DNA of 64,000 bases from CBDHFF01 sp965262395 (GTDB taxonomy: Bacteria; Pseudomonadota; Alphaproteobacteria; Rickettsiales; Anaplasmataceae). Shown here piece after piece: positions 27,680 to 36,005 of this stretch (within the stretch, counting starts at the first letter, position 1; the number at the start of each line of letters is the position of its first letter). Both the position numbers and the translations under genes were made by a program. The notes below the pieces were generated by a model. The model worked only from the letters and a program-made list of their open reading frames with translations, was not told the DNA's origin and ran no database searches. Location of the stretch: positions 434,001 to 498,000 of the forward strand of contig OZ253531.1 of assembly GCA_965262395.1 (NCBI GenBank), given 5' to 3'.

Positions 27680-28148
27680 TAGAGGTTTCATCTTTTGCGC
27701 TTTCCTGCGGGGGTAATACAGATGAGCCTGAGTTGTTTGCGAAATAGAGGTTTCATCTTTTGCACTTTCCTGCGGGGTAATACAGATGAGCCTGGATTAT
27801 TTACGAAATAGAGGTTTCATCTTTTGCGCTTTCCTGCGGGGGTAATACAGATGAGCCTGGATTATTTGCGAAATAGAGGTTTCATCTTTTGCGCTTTCCT
27901 GCGGGGGTAATACAGATGAGCCTGGATCGTTTGCGAAATAGAGGTTTCATCTTTTGCACTTTCCTGCGGGGGTAATACAGATGAGCCTGGATTATTTGCG
28001 AAATAGAGGTTTCATCTTTTGCACTTTCCTGCGGGGTAATACAGATGAGCCTGGATCGTTTGCGAAATAGAGGTTTCATCTTTTGCACTTTCCTGCGGGG
28101 TAATACAGATGAGCCTGGATCGTTTGCGAAATAGAGGTTTCATCTTTT
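27656..28148. repeat. eight 64-65-bp tandem copies of the 3' end of the preceding gene
   Basis: GATGAGCCTG starts at 27656 (inside the gene), 27721, 27785, 27850, 27915, 27980, 28044 and 28108. Each unit holds the last eight codons and stop of the gene at 25649-27679, then GAGGTTTCATCTTTTGC and TTTCCTGCGGGG. The gene ends GCA TAA; the copies read GCG AAA TAG, so the array has evolved away from the parental end or converted internally. Confidence 0.97.
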
Positions 28149-28190
28149 ATTCTGGTATTTTATCAGGATCAAGATGTATCTATAGCTTGT

Positions 28191-29549
28191 TTATTCGCTA
28201 AGATTATATACAGTTTTGCCCTTTATTATTGTACGGATAGCTTTTCCTTTTACGTGTCTTCCAGAGAACGGTGAATTCTTTGATTTGCTATAGAATTTGC
28301 TGGGATCTATTATCCATTTATGATTAAGGTCAAATAGCGTCAAGTTTGCGATTCCTCCTTTCTTTAATGTTCCCAGGTCACTTTTTTTGATAACCTTAGC
28401 TGCTCCAGAGGTTAATTTTGATAACAGGTCTGTGAGTCCAAGTATTCCGTCATGATATAATGATAAAGAGAGCGGTAACATAGTTTCGAGTCCTACTATA
28501 CCGAAAGCAGCGTCTTCCAGTGGTATATTTTTTGCTTCATCTTCATGTGGGGCGTGATCAGTTGCAATACAGTCAATAGTGCCATCAACTAGTCCTTGTA
28601 TTACAGCTTGTCTATCTTCTTCACTTCTTAGAGGTGGATTCATCTTTGCTAAGGCAGGAGAAATGCCGTTATCGTAAAATTCTTCAATGATTTTGTCTGT
28701 TAGGGTAAAGTGATGAGGGGATGCTTCACAGGTTATATTCAACCCCTCTTCTTTGGCTCTCTTGATAGCCTGTAAGGATTCCTTGGTCGAAACATGTAGC
28801 ACGTGATAATGTCCACCAGTCAATCGCAATAATTGAATATCTCTTTCAACAATTATTGCTTCAGTTGCATTAGATATTCCTCTTACTCCCAATTTTCTAG
28901 AGACATCTCCTTCCCGTATGCAGCCACCATTCGTTAAGATTGTATCTTCAGCATGTTGGGCAATTGGCATCTCTAATTTCTTTGAAATTTTGAATGCATG
29001 GTACATCAACAAAGAGTTAAGTAGTGGCAGGCCATCGTCTGTGAATCCAACAACTAATTCGTGAGAAGCCAATGATTCCATGTTGGTTAGGGTTTGTCCA
29101 GAGAGGCCATTAGTCAATGACGCATAACAAAAGATATTAACAAACGCATCATCTGCAGCTTTACATTTTATATGATCTAGTACAAATTCGTTATCTATAG
29201 TTGGAATAGTGTTTGGCTGGCAAACAACAGATGTGATTCCACCTGCAGCTGCTGATTTGCTTCCAGTTTCAATAGTTTCTTTTTTAGTGGCACCTGGCTC
29301 TCTGAAATGAACCTGGGCATCTATTATTCCAGGTATTAAAATATTTCCATTACAGTCAATTATTTCATCAGCATTTGCATCATTTATGTTTGTACCAAAA
29401 TCTACAATTGTTTGCCCATTTGTAAGTAAACAACCTTGAATGTCTAAGTTAGTTCCTGGATCTATAATGCGGGCATTCTTGTATAGGGTTTTAAAATCTG
29501 CCGCTTGTCCAGTTCTTAATTTTGTAAAATCTTCTCGCATTGTAACCAT
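28191..29549 (-). CDS. pyrC: dihydroorotase
   Basis: Zinc amidohydrolase of pyrimidine synthesis that cyclises carbamoyl-aspartate to dihydroorotate. Class I length and layout (452 residues). Metal-site motifs: DAQVHFREPG at about residue 78, FTDDGLPL (about 171), AQHAED (about 198), HVLHVSTKE (about 250) and ATDHAPHEDEAK (about 322). In the first motif the canonical D-x-H-x-H has Gln in place of the first His; the other ligands are present. Presence implies de novo pyrimidine synthesis, which Anaplasmataceae keep and Rickettsia lack (known). Two in-frame starts, 29549 and 29540. Confidence 0.93.
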   Translation of the reverse strand: MVTMREDFTKLRTGQAADFKTLYKNARIIDPGTNLDIQGCLLTNGQTIVDFGTNINDANADEIIDCNGNILIPGIIDAQVHFREPGATKKETIETGSKSAAAGGITSVVCQPNTIPTIDNEFVLDHIKCKAADDAFVNIFCYASLTNGLSGQTLTNMESLASHELVVGFTDDGLPLLNSLLMYHAFKISKKLEMPIAQHAEDTILTNGGCIREGDVSRKLGVRGISNATEAIIVERDIQLLRLTGGHYHVLHVSTKESLQAIKRAKEEGLNITCEASPHHFTLTDKIIEEFYDNGISPALAKMNPPLRSEEDRQAVIQGLVDGTIDCIATDHAPHEDEAKNIPLEDAAFGIVGLETMLPLSLSLYHDGILGLTDLLSKLTSGAAKVIKKSDLGTLKKGGIANLTLFDLNHKWIIDPSKFYSKSKNSPFSGRHVKGKAIRTIIKGKTVYNLSE

Positions 29550-29700
29550 TACCTGTACAGCATAAATTAACGCAAGTGTATCATTAATTATTGATTATGC
29601 AATGCGATAATTCATTGTGTGAATTATTAAACCTTTTTCTGTTGTGATTTTTATATAGACCATGGTATATTTCACACAGTTTTGTGTTTGGGTTATAGAT

Positions 29701-30999
29701 ATGAGGTGCTTACTTGGGGCTTATATTGTTTTGTCTTTTGCTACTGTGCTCTTTTTTATAGAGGATCTGAACGCACGTGATATAAGGACAGAAGGATATC
29801 TTTTTGCTTCTGGAGGACTCCAGTTTAATAGTAGTTTTCCTGCAGATGCTAGTGATGTAGAAGTGAGCCTTGATGTTCAATCACACAGTAATAATGATGA
29901 TAATGTAAACAGTATTAATAATGTAGTCAGTACCACCAGTGGTATAACAGGCTCTCCTGATGGTGGAGCAGCGTACAAGAAATGGGACTATAATTATGGT
30001 CATGTTGCTGGTATCGGTGGTGGCTTTGTGGTTGGTTTCTTTGGTATGGAGCTTGAAGCTTTATCTACAAAGATTGAACCAAAATTTGGTTTTGATGACC
30101 TTCTGTTTACTTATTCCGGCTTCACCATTAATGATGATGCAAGACTAAAGGATGATTTTGCCACTAGGATGCGCCAGTATCGGACTGCTTTGGTTGATAT
30201 TACTAGTACGCAATCAACCACTCCCTGGAGCACTTTAGAATCAATGCCGATTGGTGGTAGTGGTTCGGGTACAGCAACATACGGGGATCTATTTATAGAT
30301 GGAGTAGCTTCTAATGGAAATTTGTTTAATGATCTTAGCGATGACTATATCTCTTTGTCTAGTCAATCTGACATGGATGCGCTGATTGACCAAACTAATG
30401 GTGTATTCGTGAATAGCAGTAAATTCGGAGATCCAACTAGCACGGCATCTTACAACAACTTATTGGCTCAAGCAGACAGAGATGCAATTAATGATTTGAG
30501 AGATCTGGTGATTGATATTGATGATAATCATGCCAAGTTTGCCAATAGGTCTGATGATATATCAGCTGGCAAGTTTTTCCTTGGAAATGGAAAAGGCACC
30601 TGGCTGAGTTCGGCTGTTGTAAATGTTTTCGGCTTTGTCAAAATTAATGAGTTTATGTCCTGTAGAGTGGGTGCTGGATATGGATATGGTTCAATGAGGA
30701 TGTTTGGCAAGTATTTTAATACTAGCATAATTCAATACAAAGTTGCGGGTGATCTTGAAGTCTCCAGTGATCTTTCAGTATTTATTGAATATAGGCATGT
30801 GAAGCCTAATATCGATACTTTTGATGATATAAAATTTATTGGTGGGCGATTCCTGCAGAAAAGTATTGTGAGTCATGGAGAAGGAAGCGTTGGGGGTAAA
30901 GACGCCAAAATTAATGGGTTTGTTAAAGGTGTGTTAAATGAATTAAAATACGCCTATGAAGTTAAGGCTTGGTCTGCAGGTGTTAGATATCGTTTTTAG
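29701..30999 (+). CDS. outer-membrane beta-barrel protein, Rickettsiales surface-antigen-like (1)
   Basis: 432 residues with a signal peptide (LLGAYIVLSFATVLFF, cleavage near Ala-Arg). Amphipathic beta pattern and a terminal Phe in the last strand AWSAGVRYRF are the BAM-recognised signature of barrels. Conserved-looking segments GAGYGYGSMRMFG and DLSVFIEYRHVKPN recall the Msp2/P44/P28 surface-antigen family of Anaplasmataceae, but similarity is judged by eye. A long Ser/Asp/Gly-rich loop region (about 150-290) would be surface exposed. I prefer ATG 29701, which fits the signal peptide. The next gene is a paralogue. Confidence 0.7.
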   Translation: MRCLLGAYIVLSFATVLFFIEDLNARDIRTEGYLFASGGLQFNSSFPADASDVEVSLDVQSHSNNDDNVNSINNVVSTTSGITGSPDGGAAYKKWDYNYGHVAGIGGGFVVGFFGMELEALSTKIEPKFGFDDLLFTYSGFTINDDARLKDDFATRMRQYRTALVDITSTQSTTPWSTLESMPIGGSGSGTATYGDLFIDGVASNGNLFNDLSDDYISLSSQSDMDALIDQTNGVFVNSSKFGDPTSTASYNNLLAQADRDAINDLRDLVIDIDDNHAKFANRSDDISAGKFFLGNGKGTWLSSAVVNVFGFVKINEFMSCRVGAGYGYGSMRMFGKYFNTSIIQYKVAGDLEVSSDLSVFIEYRHVKPNIDTFDDIKFIGGRFLQKSIVSHGEGSVGGKDAKINGFVKGVLNELKYAYEVKAWSAGVRYRF

Positions 31000-31062
31000 T
31001 ATTTGAATTGTTGGTTGTTCTGTGTTATATACAGCCAGTTGTATTATTGTGGATTTCCAATA

Positions 31063-32421
31063 ATGGTATATTATCGCGGCTTAATTCTTTTTCTGTCATT
31101 GTTCTGGGCTGGAACGTCTTACTCTTCTCCTTCATTGATAAAGCACGACGGTATTCACATCTCTTTCTTTGGAGGAATGCAGTTGGCGCTTGACGCAGAT
31201 ATAAAGTATGGCTCGGGTGCTAAGGGGGCTGATAGCATACTTGAGAATCCTTCATCAATTTCAGTATCAGGTGTACACGCCGTTACTGGGGATAGCCTTT
31301 TCTTATTTACTGATGATTTGAAGTTGACCAATAATTATACTTCCTGGAAGTATAACTACGGTGCATCTTTTGGAGCCGGGATTGGCATGCATTTTAGCAA
31401 TTTTGGCTTTGAGCTTGAGGCAGTAAGAAGCGTTGCAAAGCCGAATACTTCCTATAATAAACTCGCCTTTGTTCCAAGCAATTTAATTATTTATGATGAT
31501 GCTCTTGCAGATCTTACTGTTGTAAATTCTTTTAACGAGTATGACGCTGTTCTTTATGATATTACAGAGGATATTTATGCGCGTAACTCGCTTCCAACCT
31601 GGAGCACTTATGCTAGTGAAATACATCCATATGTACAAACTAATATTGATCCTGTTACTAATGTGAATAGTGGTGGTAGTGGGAGTACTAATGCTGCAAT
31701 TCTAGCACAAATTAGAAGTGATATAGGATCATCTGATTCAGATTTAATTCAGATACCCTCTGATTATGTAGGGTTTTATAATTCACTTACAGATCCAGTG
31801 AATGTTGGTACTGTTGGTGATAATTTTGATATTGCTGGAGCCTCTACTACCCAGGTAGATATTGATGATCTGTCGCTTGATTCTCAAGATGCGTTATATG
31901 TTATTTCAAATTATGTATATGACTTTGTAAGTGATCCAACTGCTTACTCTGGTAGGGCTGCCGAAATCAACAAAAATTTCCTTCTTAGTAATGCAGAGGG
32001 GGTGGTTCTGACCGGATATATAGCGAGTGCTTTTTATGATTTTGATTTTAGCGATGATGTGAGGTTGAGATTTTCTGCAGGTGCTGGTTATGGAGAAACT
32101 TCGTTGCTAAATAGGAAAATTAATGGCGTGATTTCTCAGTATAAATTAGTAGCGGAGATAGACTTAGTTGAAGGGTTTTCGATAACTATTGATGCCAGAA
32201 GAATCCAGCCTATGTTTAGTTTATATAGCAATGTGAAGATATCGCCATTGAAAATACCTACCGTCCCTCTAGAAGGTGATGTGAGGTATACTGATACCTC
32301 TCTTGGTGCTCCTGTAGATTCTAATGCTAATAGTGTTGTTATTTCGGGAGTGAAATTGAAAGAGTTTGAGCATAGCATGATTTCTGATTCTCTTAATTTC
32401 GGTATATCTTATAAATTCTAG
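31063..32421 (+). CDS. outer-membrane beta-barrel protein, Rickettsiales surface-antigen-like (2)
   Basis: 452 residues, paralogue of the preceding protein: signal peptide (GLILFLSLFWAGTSYSS), then ASWKYNYGxxxGxGIG-type strands, a variable Asp/Ser-rich central loop, SAGAGYGETSLLNRKI, QYKLVAEIDLVEGFSITIDARRI and a final strand SLNFGISYKF ending in Phe. Strand order and the GAGYG...QYK...R(H/R)(V/I)xP phrases match between the two, so they arose by duplication; central loops differ strongly, as expected for exposed antigens. Ends 9 nt before ccmA. Confidence 0.7.
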   Translation: MVYYRGLILFLSLFWAGTSYSSPSLIKHDGIHISFFGGMQLALDADIKYGSGAKGADSILENPSSISVSGVHAVTGDSLFLFTDDLKLTNNYTSWKYNYGASFGAGIGMHFSNFGFELEAVRSVAKPNTSYNKLAFVPSNLIIYDDALADLTVVNSFNEYDAVLYDITEDIYARNSLPTWSTYASEIHPYVQTNIDPVTNVNSGGSGSTNAAILAQIRSDIGSSDSDLIQIPSDYVGFYNSLTDPVNVGTVGDNFDIAGASTTQVDIDDLSLDSQDALYVISNYVYDFVSDPTAYSGRAAEINKNFLLSNAEGVVLTGYIASAFYDFDFSDDVRLRFSAGAGYGETSLLNRKINGVISQYKLVAEIDLVEGFSITIDARRIQPMFSLYSNVKISPLKIPTVPLEGDVRYTDTSLGAPVDSNANSVVISGVKLKEFEHSMISDSLNFGISYKF

Positions 32422-32430
32422 AGAACTCTA

Positions 32431-33072
32431 ATGATTACTTGCGATAATATTTCTTTGGTTAGAAATGATAAATATGTGATTGCTAATGTTGCTTTTTCAT
32501 TGATGAGTGGTTCGGTATTGATCCTTAAAGGTGGGAATGGAAGTGGTAAAACCAGCCTGATTAGAGTGATGTTAGGAATGTTAGAGCCAAGTTCAGGTAA
32601 TGTGCGTGTAAATAACATAAAAATTAATGATTCGAGGATTTATAACGATTACATGCAGTCTAGTGTTTATTTGGGGCATGTGAATGCTTTCAATGACGTG
32701 CTGACCGTTGAGCAAAATCTTGAATTCTGGGTAAATTTATGGGGGGTGTCAGAGCTCTTAGGAATTACTGTTCATTATTTTGACTTGAAGTCAGTAATGA
32801 GTTGTCGATATAAGAATTTATCTGCTGGTTGGAAGAGGCGTGTGGCATTTGCTAGGGTTATGTTGTCAGAGACAGTATTCTGGTTTTTAGACGAACCATT
32901 TGTGAATATGGATGCGGGGCTTAGGGATGTGTGTTGTAAATTAATAGCTTCTAGAGCGAATCAGGGTGGAATAATAGTTATAGCTGACAATCAAAATATT
33001 CAGCAAGAAAATGAGTATTTAGAGGGTGCGGCAGTGATTGATTTGTCTGATTTTGCGCCGTCTGAGATCTAG
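32431..33072 (+). CDS. ccmA: heme exporter ATPase CcmA
   Basis: ATPase of the CcmABC(D) heme-handling complex used in cytochrome c maturation. Walker A GGNGSGKTS at about residues 35-43, Q-loop YLGHVNAFNDVLTVEQNL, signature LSAGWKRRVAFAR (the LSAGQ/W variant is typical of CcmA), Walker B FWFLDEPFVNMD. 213 residues, normal. It lies 9 nt after the second barrel gene and is probably read through from it. Its last 29 codons are duplicated downstream in a 161-bp array. Confidence 0.85.
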   Translation: MITCDNISLVRNDKYVIANVAFSLMSGSVLILKGGNGSGKTSLIRVMLGMLEPSSGNVRVNNIKINDSRIYNDYMQSSVYLGHVNAFNDVLTVEQNLEFWVNLWGVSELLGITVHYFDLKSVMSCRYKNLSAGWKRRVAFARVMLSETVFWFLDEPFVNMDAGLRDVCCKLIASRANQGGIIVIADNQNIQQENEYLEGAAVIDLSDFAPSEI

Positions 33073-33515
33073 GTATCTATAGAAATGATTGTGAAATCTA
33101 GGGGTATTGAAATTACATAACATAGTACAGGAAATAAGTAATTCCCTATTCATCAAAATATTCAGCAAGAAAATGAGTATTTAGAGGGTGCGGCAGTGAT
33201 TGATTTGTCTGATTTTGCGCCGTCTGAGATCTAGGTATCTATAGAAATGCTTGTGAAATTAGGGGTATTGAAATTACATAACATAGTACAGGAAATAAGT
33301 AATTCCCTATTCATCAAAATATTCAGCAAGAAAATGAGTATTTAGAGGGTGCGGCAGTGATTGATTTGTCTGATTTTGCGCCGTCTGAGATCTAGGTATC
33401 TATAGAAATGCTTGTGAAATTAGGGGTATTGAAATTACATAACATAGTACAGGAAATAAGTAATTCCCTATTCATCAAAATATTCAGCAAGAAAATGAGT
33501 ATTTAGAGGGTGCGT
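32987..33515. repeat. 161-bp tandem copies of the ccmA 3' end
   Basis: ATTCAGCAAG starts at 32998 (inside ccmA), 33160, 33321 and 33482; periods 162, 161, 161. Two full extra copies carry the last codons and stop of ccmA plus the downstream spacer; the fourth stops after GAGGGTGCG. Copies 2 and 3 are almost identical. Confidence 0.97.
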
Positions 33516-33573
33516 CTATAAATTACTAATCTATTTAGACTCTTTTAATCTTGAATTATACCATGTCAGATAA

Positions 33574-34074
33574 TTACTCTGGCTTGTTTTTAATCATTGA
33601 GCTTAGATCAATAACTTTTTTTTCTTTATCTTCGTAAGATATATTAAGATCATCGTCTTTATCTTCTTCTATATCTACTTCATTATTGTCGCTTTTTGGA
33701 TCTTTTTTTGTAAAAGACAGGGTAAATTGCTTACTAGGATCATTAAACAGTATGATGGAGTGTAAAGGAATTACTAAATCAGACGGTTTTCCTTCAAAAG
33801 ACAAGGTAACAGATAAATTCTTGCTATCCACTTTAAAATTGCTGTACATATGTTGTATAACGATAGTCATTTTTTCAGGAAATTCTTCAAGCAGGAAATC
33901 TGGCAGTGAAGCTCCTGGGTATTTAGTAAAGAACGATATATAAAAATGATGTTCTCCAGGCAAATTCCCACCATTATCTTTCTCTACAATTTTAAATATC
34001 TTTTTCAGTGCATTAACTGCTGCACCATCTAGTATTTTATAATAGTCTATGCCTTTCTCATTTTTATTATTCAT
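33574..34074 (-). CDS. sspB: ClpXP adaptor SspB (alphaproteobacterial type)
   Basis: Binds the ssrA degradation tag and delivers tagged proteins to ClpXP. Residues 1-120 match the SspB fold: DYYKILDGAAVNAL, NLPGEHHFYISFFTKYPGA, FPEKMTIVIQHMYSNF, LSVTLSFEGKPSDLVIPL and FNDPSKQFTLSF. The acidic linker (DEDKDDD-like) is followed by a C-terminal module ending VIDLSSMIKNKPE, the ClpX-docking position. I choose ATG 34074 because the family begins just before DYYKI; the upstream frame to 34182 runs into the tmRNA gene. It lies immediately downstream of ssrA on the same strand, so the two could share a transcript. Confidence 0.9.
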   Translation of the reverse strand: MNNKNEKGIDYYKILDGAAVNALKKIFKIVEKDNGGNLPGEHHFYISFFTKYPGASLPDFLLEEFPEKMTIVIQHMYSNFKVDSKNLSVTLSFEGKPSDLVIPLHSIILFNDPSKQFTLSFTKKDPKSDNNEVDIEEDKDDDLNISYEDKEKKVIDLSSMIKNKPE

Positions 34075-34118
34075 GTCAAGTACACCGATTATGAGACTTA
34101 TCTCTATTGAAATTAAGC

Positions 34119-34146
34119 GGAGGTCTTTCTTTGACCGGCGACCTCC
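34119..34146 (-). terminator. hairpin between ssrA and sspB, possible terminator or attenuator
   Basis: GGAGGTC / GACCTCC, a 7-bp perfect GC-rich stem with a 14-nt loop, followed on the minus strand by GCTTAATTT. The T tract is poor, so partial read-through into sspB is likely. Confidence 0.4.
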
Positions 34147-34149
34147 AAG

Positions 34150-34460
34150 CCGCGCCATAACGATTATCAAACAGTTTGCCAATTAGCAAGGCTATCCAAT
34201 AAAAGATGAAAACTAAAAACTGCAGTTAAGCAGCTAGCAATCTTCTAGCAACCCTTCTTACTTGGTTGTCGTTAGCAGCAGTTAAATTTTGATGATTATC
34301 GCCATTTACATTTATTGAACTATTGCGGCAGTTTCTTACCGAGTGAAGGCGCTTTCCTTTATTACGTACGTCAAGCCTAATTCATCCCCATAATGGTGGA
34401 GATGCCGGGTTCTGCCCCCGGGTCCGTTCCGCCTATTCCGAAATGTTTTTATCACCATAG
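34150..34460 (-). ncRNA. ssrA: two-piece (circularly permuted) tmRNA
   Basis: Rescues stalled ribosomes by adding a degradation tag. On the minus strand the acceptor piece comes first: a T-arm with stem CCGGG/CCCGG and loop GGCAGAA, then CATCTCC-A-CCA, ending at 34394. Four nucleotides later the coding piece starts GGGGATGAATTAGGCTTGACG-like at 34389; GGGGATG pairs with CATCTCC over all seven positions (one G-T). The tag frame starts at GCT 34276: ANDNQVRRVARRLLAA, stop 34226-34228. This split order is the alphaproteobacterial type. Outer ends are approximate. The tag is unusually arginine-rich, with five Arg. sspB lies directly downstream. Confidence 0.93.
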
Positions 34461-34492
34461 TCCTAATCCTATTACTAGTCAAAAGACAACGC

Positions 34493-34521
34493 ATTATACT
34501 ATGTACAAGATGTATTGTCAA
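34493..34521 (-). promoter_or_regulatory. perfect-consensus sigma70 promoter of ssrA
   Basis: On the minus strand TTGACA (34516-34521), 17-bp spacer, TATAAT (34493-34498): twelve of twelve consensus bases. Transcription should begin near 34486, upstream of the acceptor piece. Confidence 0.85.
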
Positions 34522-34588
34522 CGATTCGTTGTGTTATGTATAAAATTCAGATATAGTATTAAGTACAATTGTCTTTTTAGATATTGTT

Positions 34589-35269
34589 ATGAAGGATCGC
34601 AAAGTAGCTCTAGTGACTGGTGGGACAAGTAAGATTGGTCGTCATATATCTGTGTTTCTGGCAAAGCTAGGTTATACAGTTTTTGTTCATTATAAGGATA
34701 ATGCGCAGCAAGCAAAAGAGATCAAGGAGATCATTGAATCTATAGATGGAGCTTGTTGTTATATAGTGCAAGCAGATCTCACTAACATGTTTGATGTTGA
34801 TAAAATGGTATCTTATGTGCGGTCCATTTCACCAGAATGCAGTGTATTGATCAATAATGCAGCAATTTATAAAGAATCTAGTTGGGATACATATTCAATA
34901 GATTTGAATAGAAATATATGCTGTAATTATAATGCTCCAGTGATGTTGACATATTATCTTGAGACTTCATTTTCAGGAAAAGATAGGGTGTCGATCAATA
35001 TGTTGGATTATAATTTGGGCACGTACGGTAGTAGTTATTTGCCCTATAGTATTTCAAAAAAGATGTTAGCTGATTTTACGATTGCAACGAAGCTACAGGA
35101 TTCCAAACATGGTGTTCGTATTAATGGTATTAACTTAGGGCAAATAGTATTGCCTGATTCTATTGATGAAGTAGGTAAGTGCAAAAATACCAAGATCCTT
35201 AATATACTTTCTGTAATAGAGGTTATAATTAGTAAGAATTATTGTGGATGCTTGTTCAACGTGAAGTGA
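34589..35269 (+). CDS. short-chain dehydrogenase/reductase, pteridine-reductase-like
   Basis: NAD(P)H-dependent oxidoreductase of the classical SDR fold. Cofactor motif TGGTSKIGR at residues 11-19, NNAA at about 91-94, active-site Tyr and Lys in YSISKKM (about 152-158). VNILD-like NMLDYNLGTYGSSYLPYS before the Tyr resembles FolM/pteridine reductases rather than FabG, so reduction of a pterin or folate is my best guess. 226 residues, about 15-20 shorter than usual at the C-terminus. Final codons are copied seven times downstream, so the present end may itself result from the duplication. Confidence 0.75.
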   Translation: MKDRKVALVTGGTSKIGRHISVFLAKLGYTVFVHYKDNAQQAKEIKEIIESIDGACCYIVQADLTNMFDVDKMVSYVRSISPECSVLINNAAIYKESSWDTYSIDLNRNICCNYNAPVMLTYYLETSFSGKDRVSINMLDYNLGTYGSSYLPYSISKKMLADFTIATKLQDSKHGVRINGINLGQIVLPDSIDEVGKCKNTKILNILSVIEVIISKNYCGCLFNVK

Positions 35270-35866
35270 GATTTATATATAGGTTCATATTTCAGGGAGA
35301 TTTTTATAATAAAGACTATAATTAGTAAGAATTATTGTGGACGCTTGTTCAAGGTTAAGTAACATTCATATATAGGTTCATATTTCAGGGAGATTTTTAT
35401 AATAGAGACTATAATTAGTAAGAATTATTGTGGATGCTTGTTCAAGGTTAAGTAACATTCATATATAGGTTCATATTTCAGGGAGATTTTTATAATAAAG
35501 ACTATAATTAGTAAGAATTATTGTGGACGCTTGTTCAACGTGAAGTGAGATTTATATATAGGTTCATATTTCAGGGAAATTTTTATAATAAAGACTATAA
35601 TTAGTAAGAATTATTGTGGATGCTTGTTCAACGTGAAGTAACATTCATATGTAGGTTCATATTTCAGAGGGATTTTTATAATAGAGGTTATAATTAGTAA
35701 GAATTATTGTGGACGCTTGTTCAAGGTTAAGTAACATTCATATATAGGTTCATATTTCAGAGGGATTTTTATAATAGAGGTTATAATTAGTAAGAATTAT
35801 TGTGGACGCTTGTTCAAGGTTAAGTAACATTCATATATAGGTTCATATTTCAGGGATATCTTTATA
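35232..35866. repeat. seven 93-bp tandem copies of the SDR gene 3' end
   Basis: GTAAGAATTATTGTGG starts at 35232 (inside the gene), 35325, 35418, 35511, 35604, 35697 and 35790: period exactly 93 every time. Each unit holds the last codons and stop of the SDR gene and its spacer. Variants (GACGC/GATGC; AACGTGAAGTGA/AAGGTTAAGTAA) are shuffled among copies, which points to repeated unequal exchange. Confidence 0.97.
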
Positions 35867-36005
35867 ACTAATTATGTTCATTAATTGATGTATTGTATAT
35901 AAATGACGTAATTATCTAGTGTGTTAAGCAATTTATTAAGTGCTGTTAATTGGTGAATGGTATTTGTAATCACAAAAAAATATTATTTCTGAACAAGAGC
36001 AGAGA

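Noticed and set aside
27882..28088. Minus-strand ORF of 68 codons with internal repeats
   Set aside because: It lies wholly inside the 65-bp tandem array and only reflects its period.
27656..28148. Possible CRISPR array (regular repeats of about 65 bp)
   Set aside because: The units are contiguous tandem copies with no unique spacers and they include the neighbouring gene's stop codon. No cas gene is near. The same applies to all other arrays.
34336..34632. Short ORFs over the tmRNA and its promoter on both strands
   Set aside because: The DNA is explained by the tmRNA acceptor and coding pieces and the consensus promoter.
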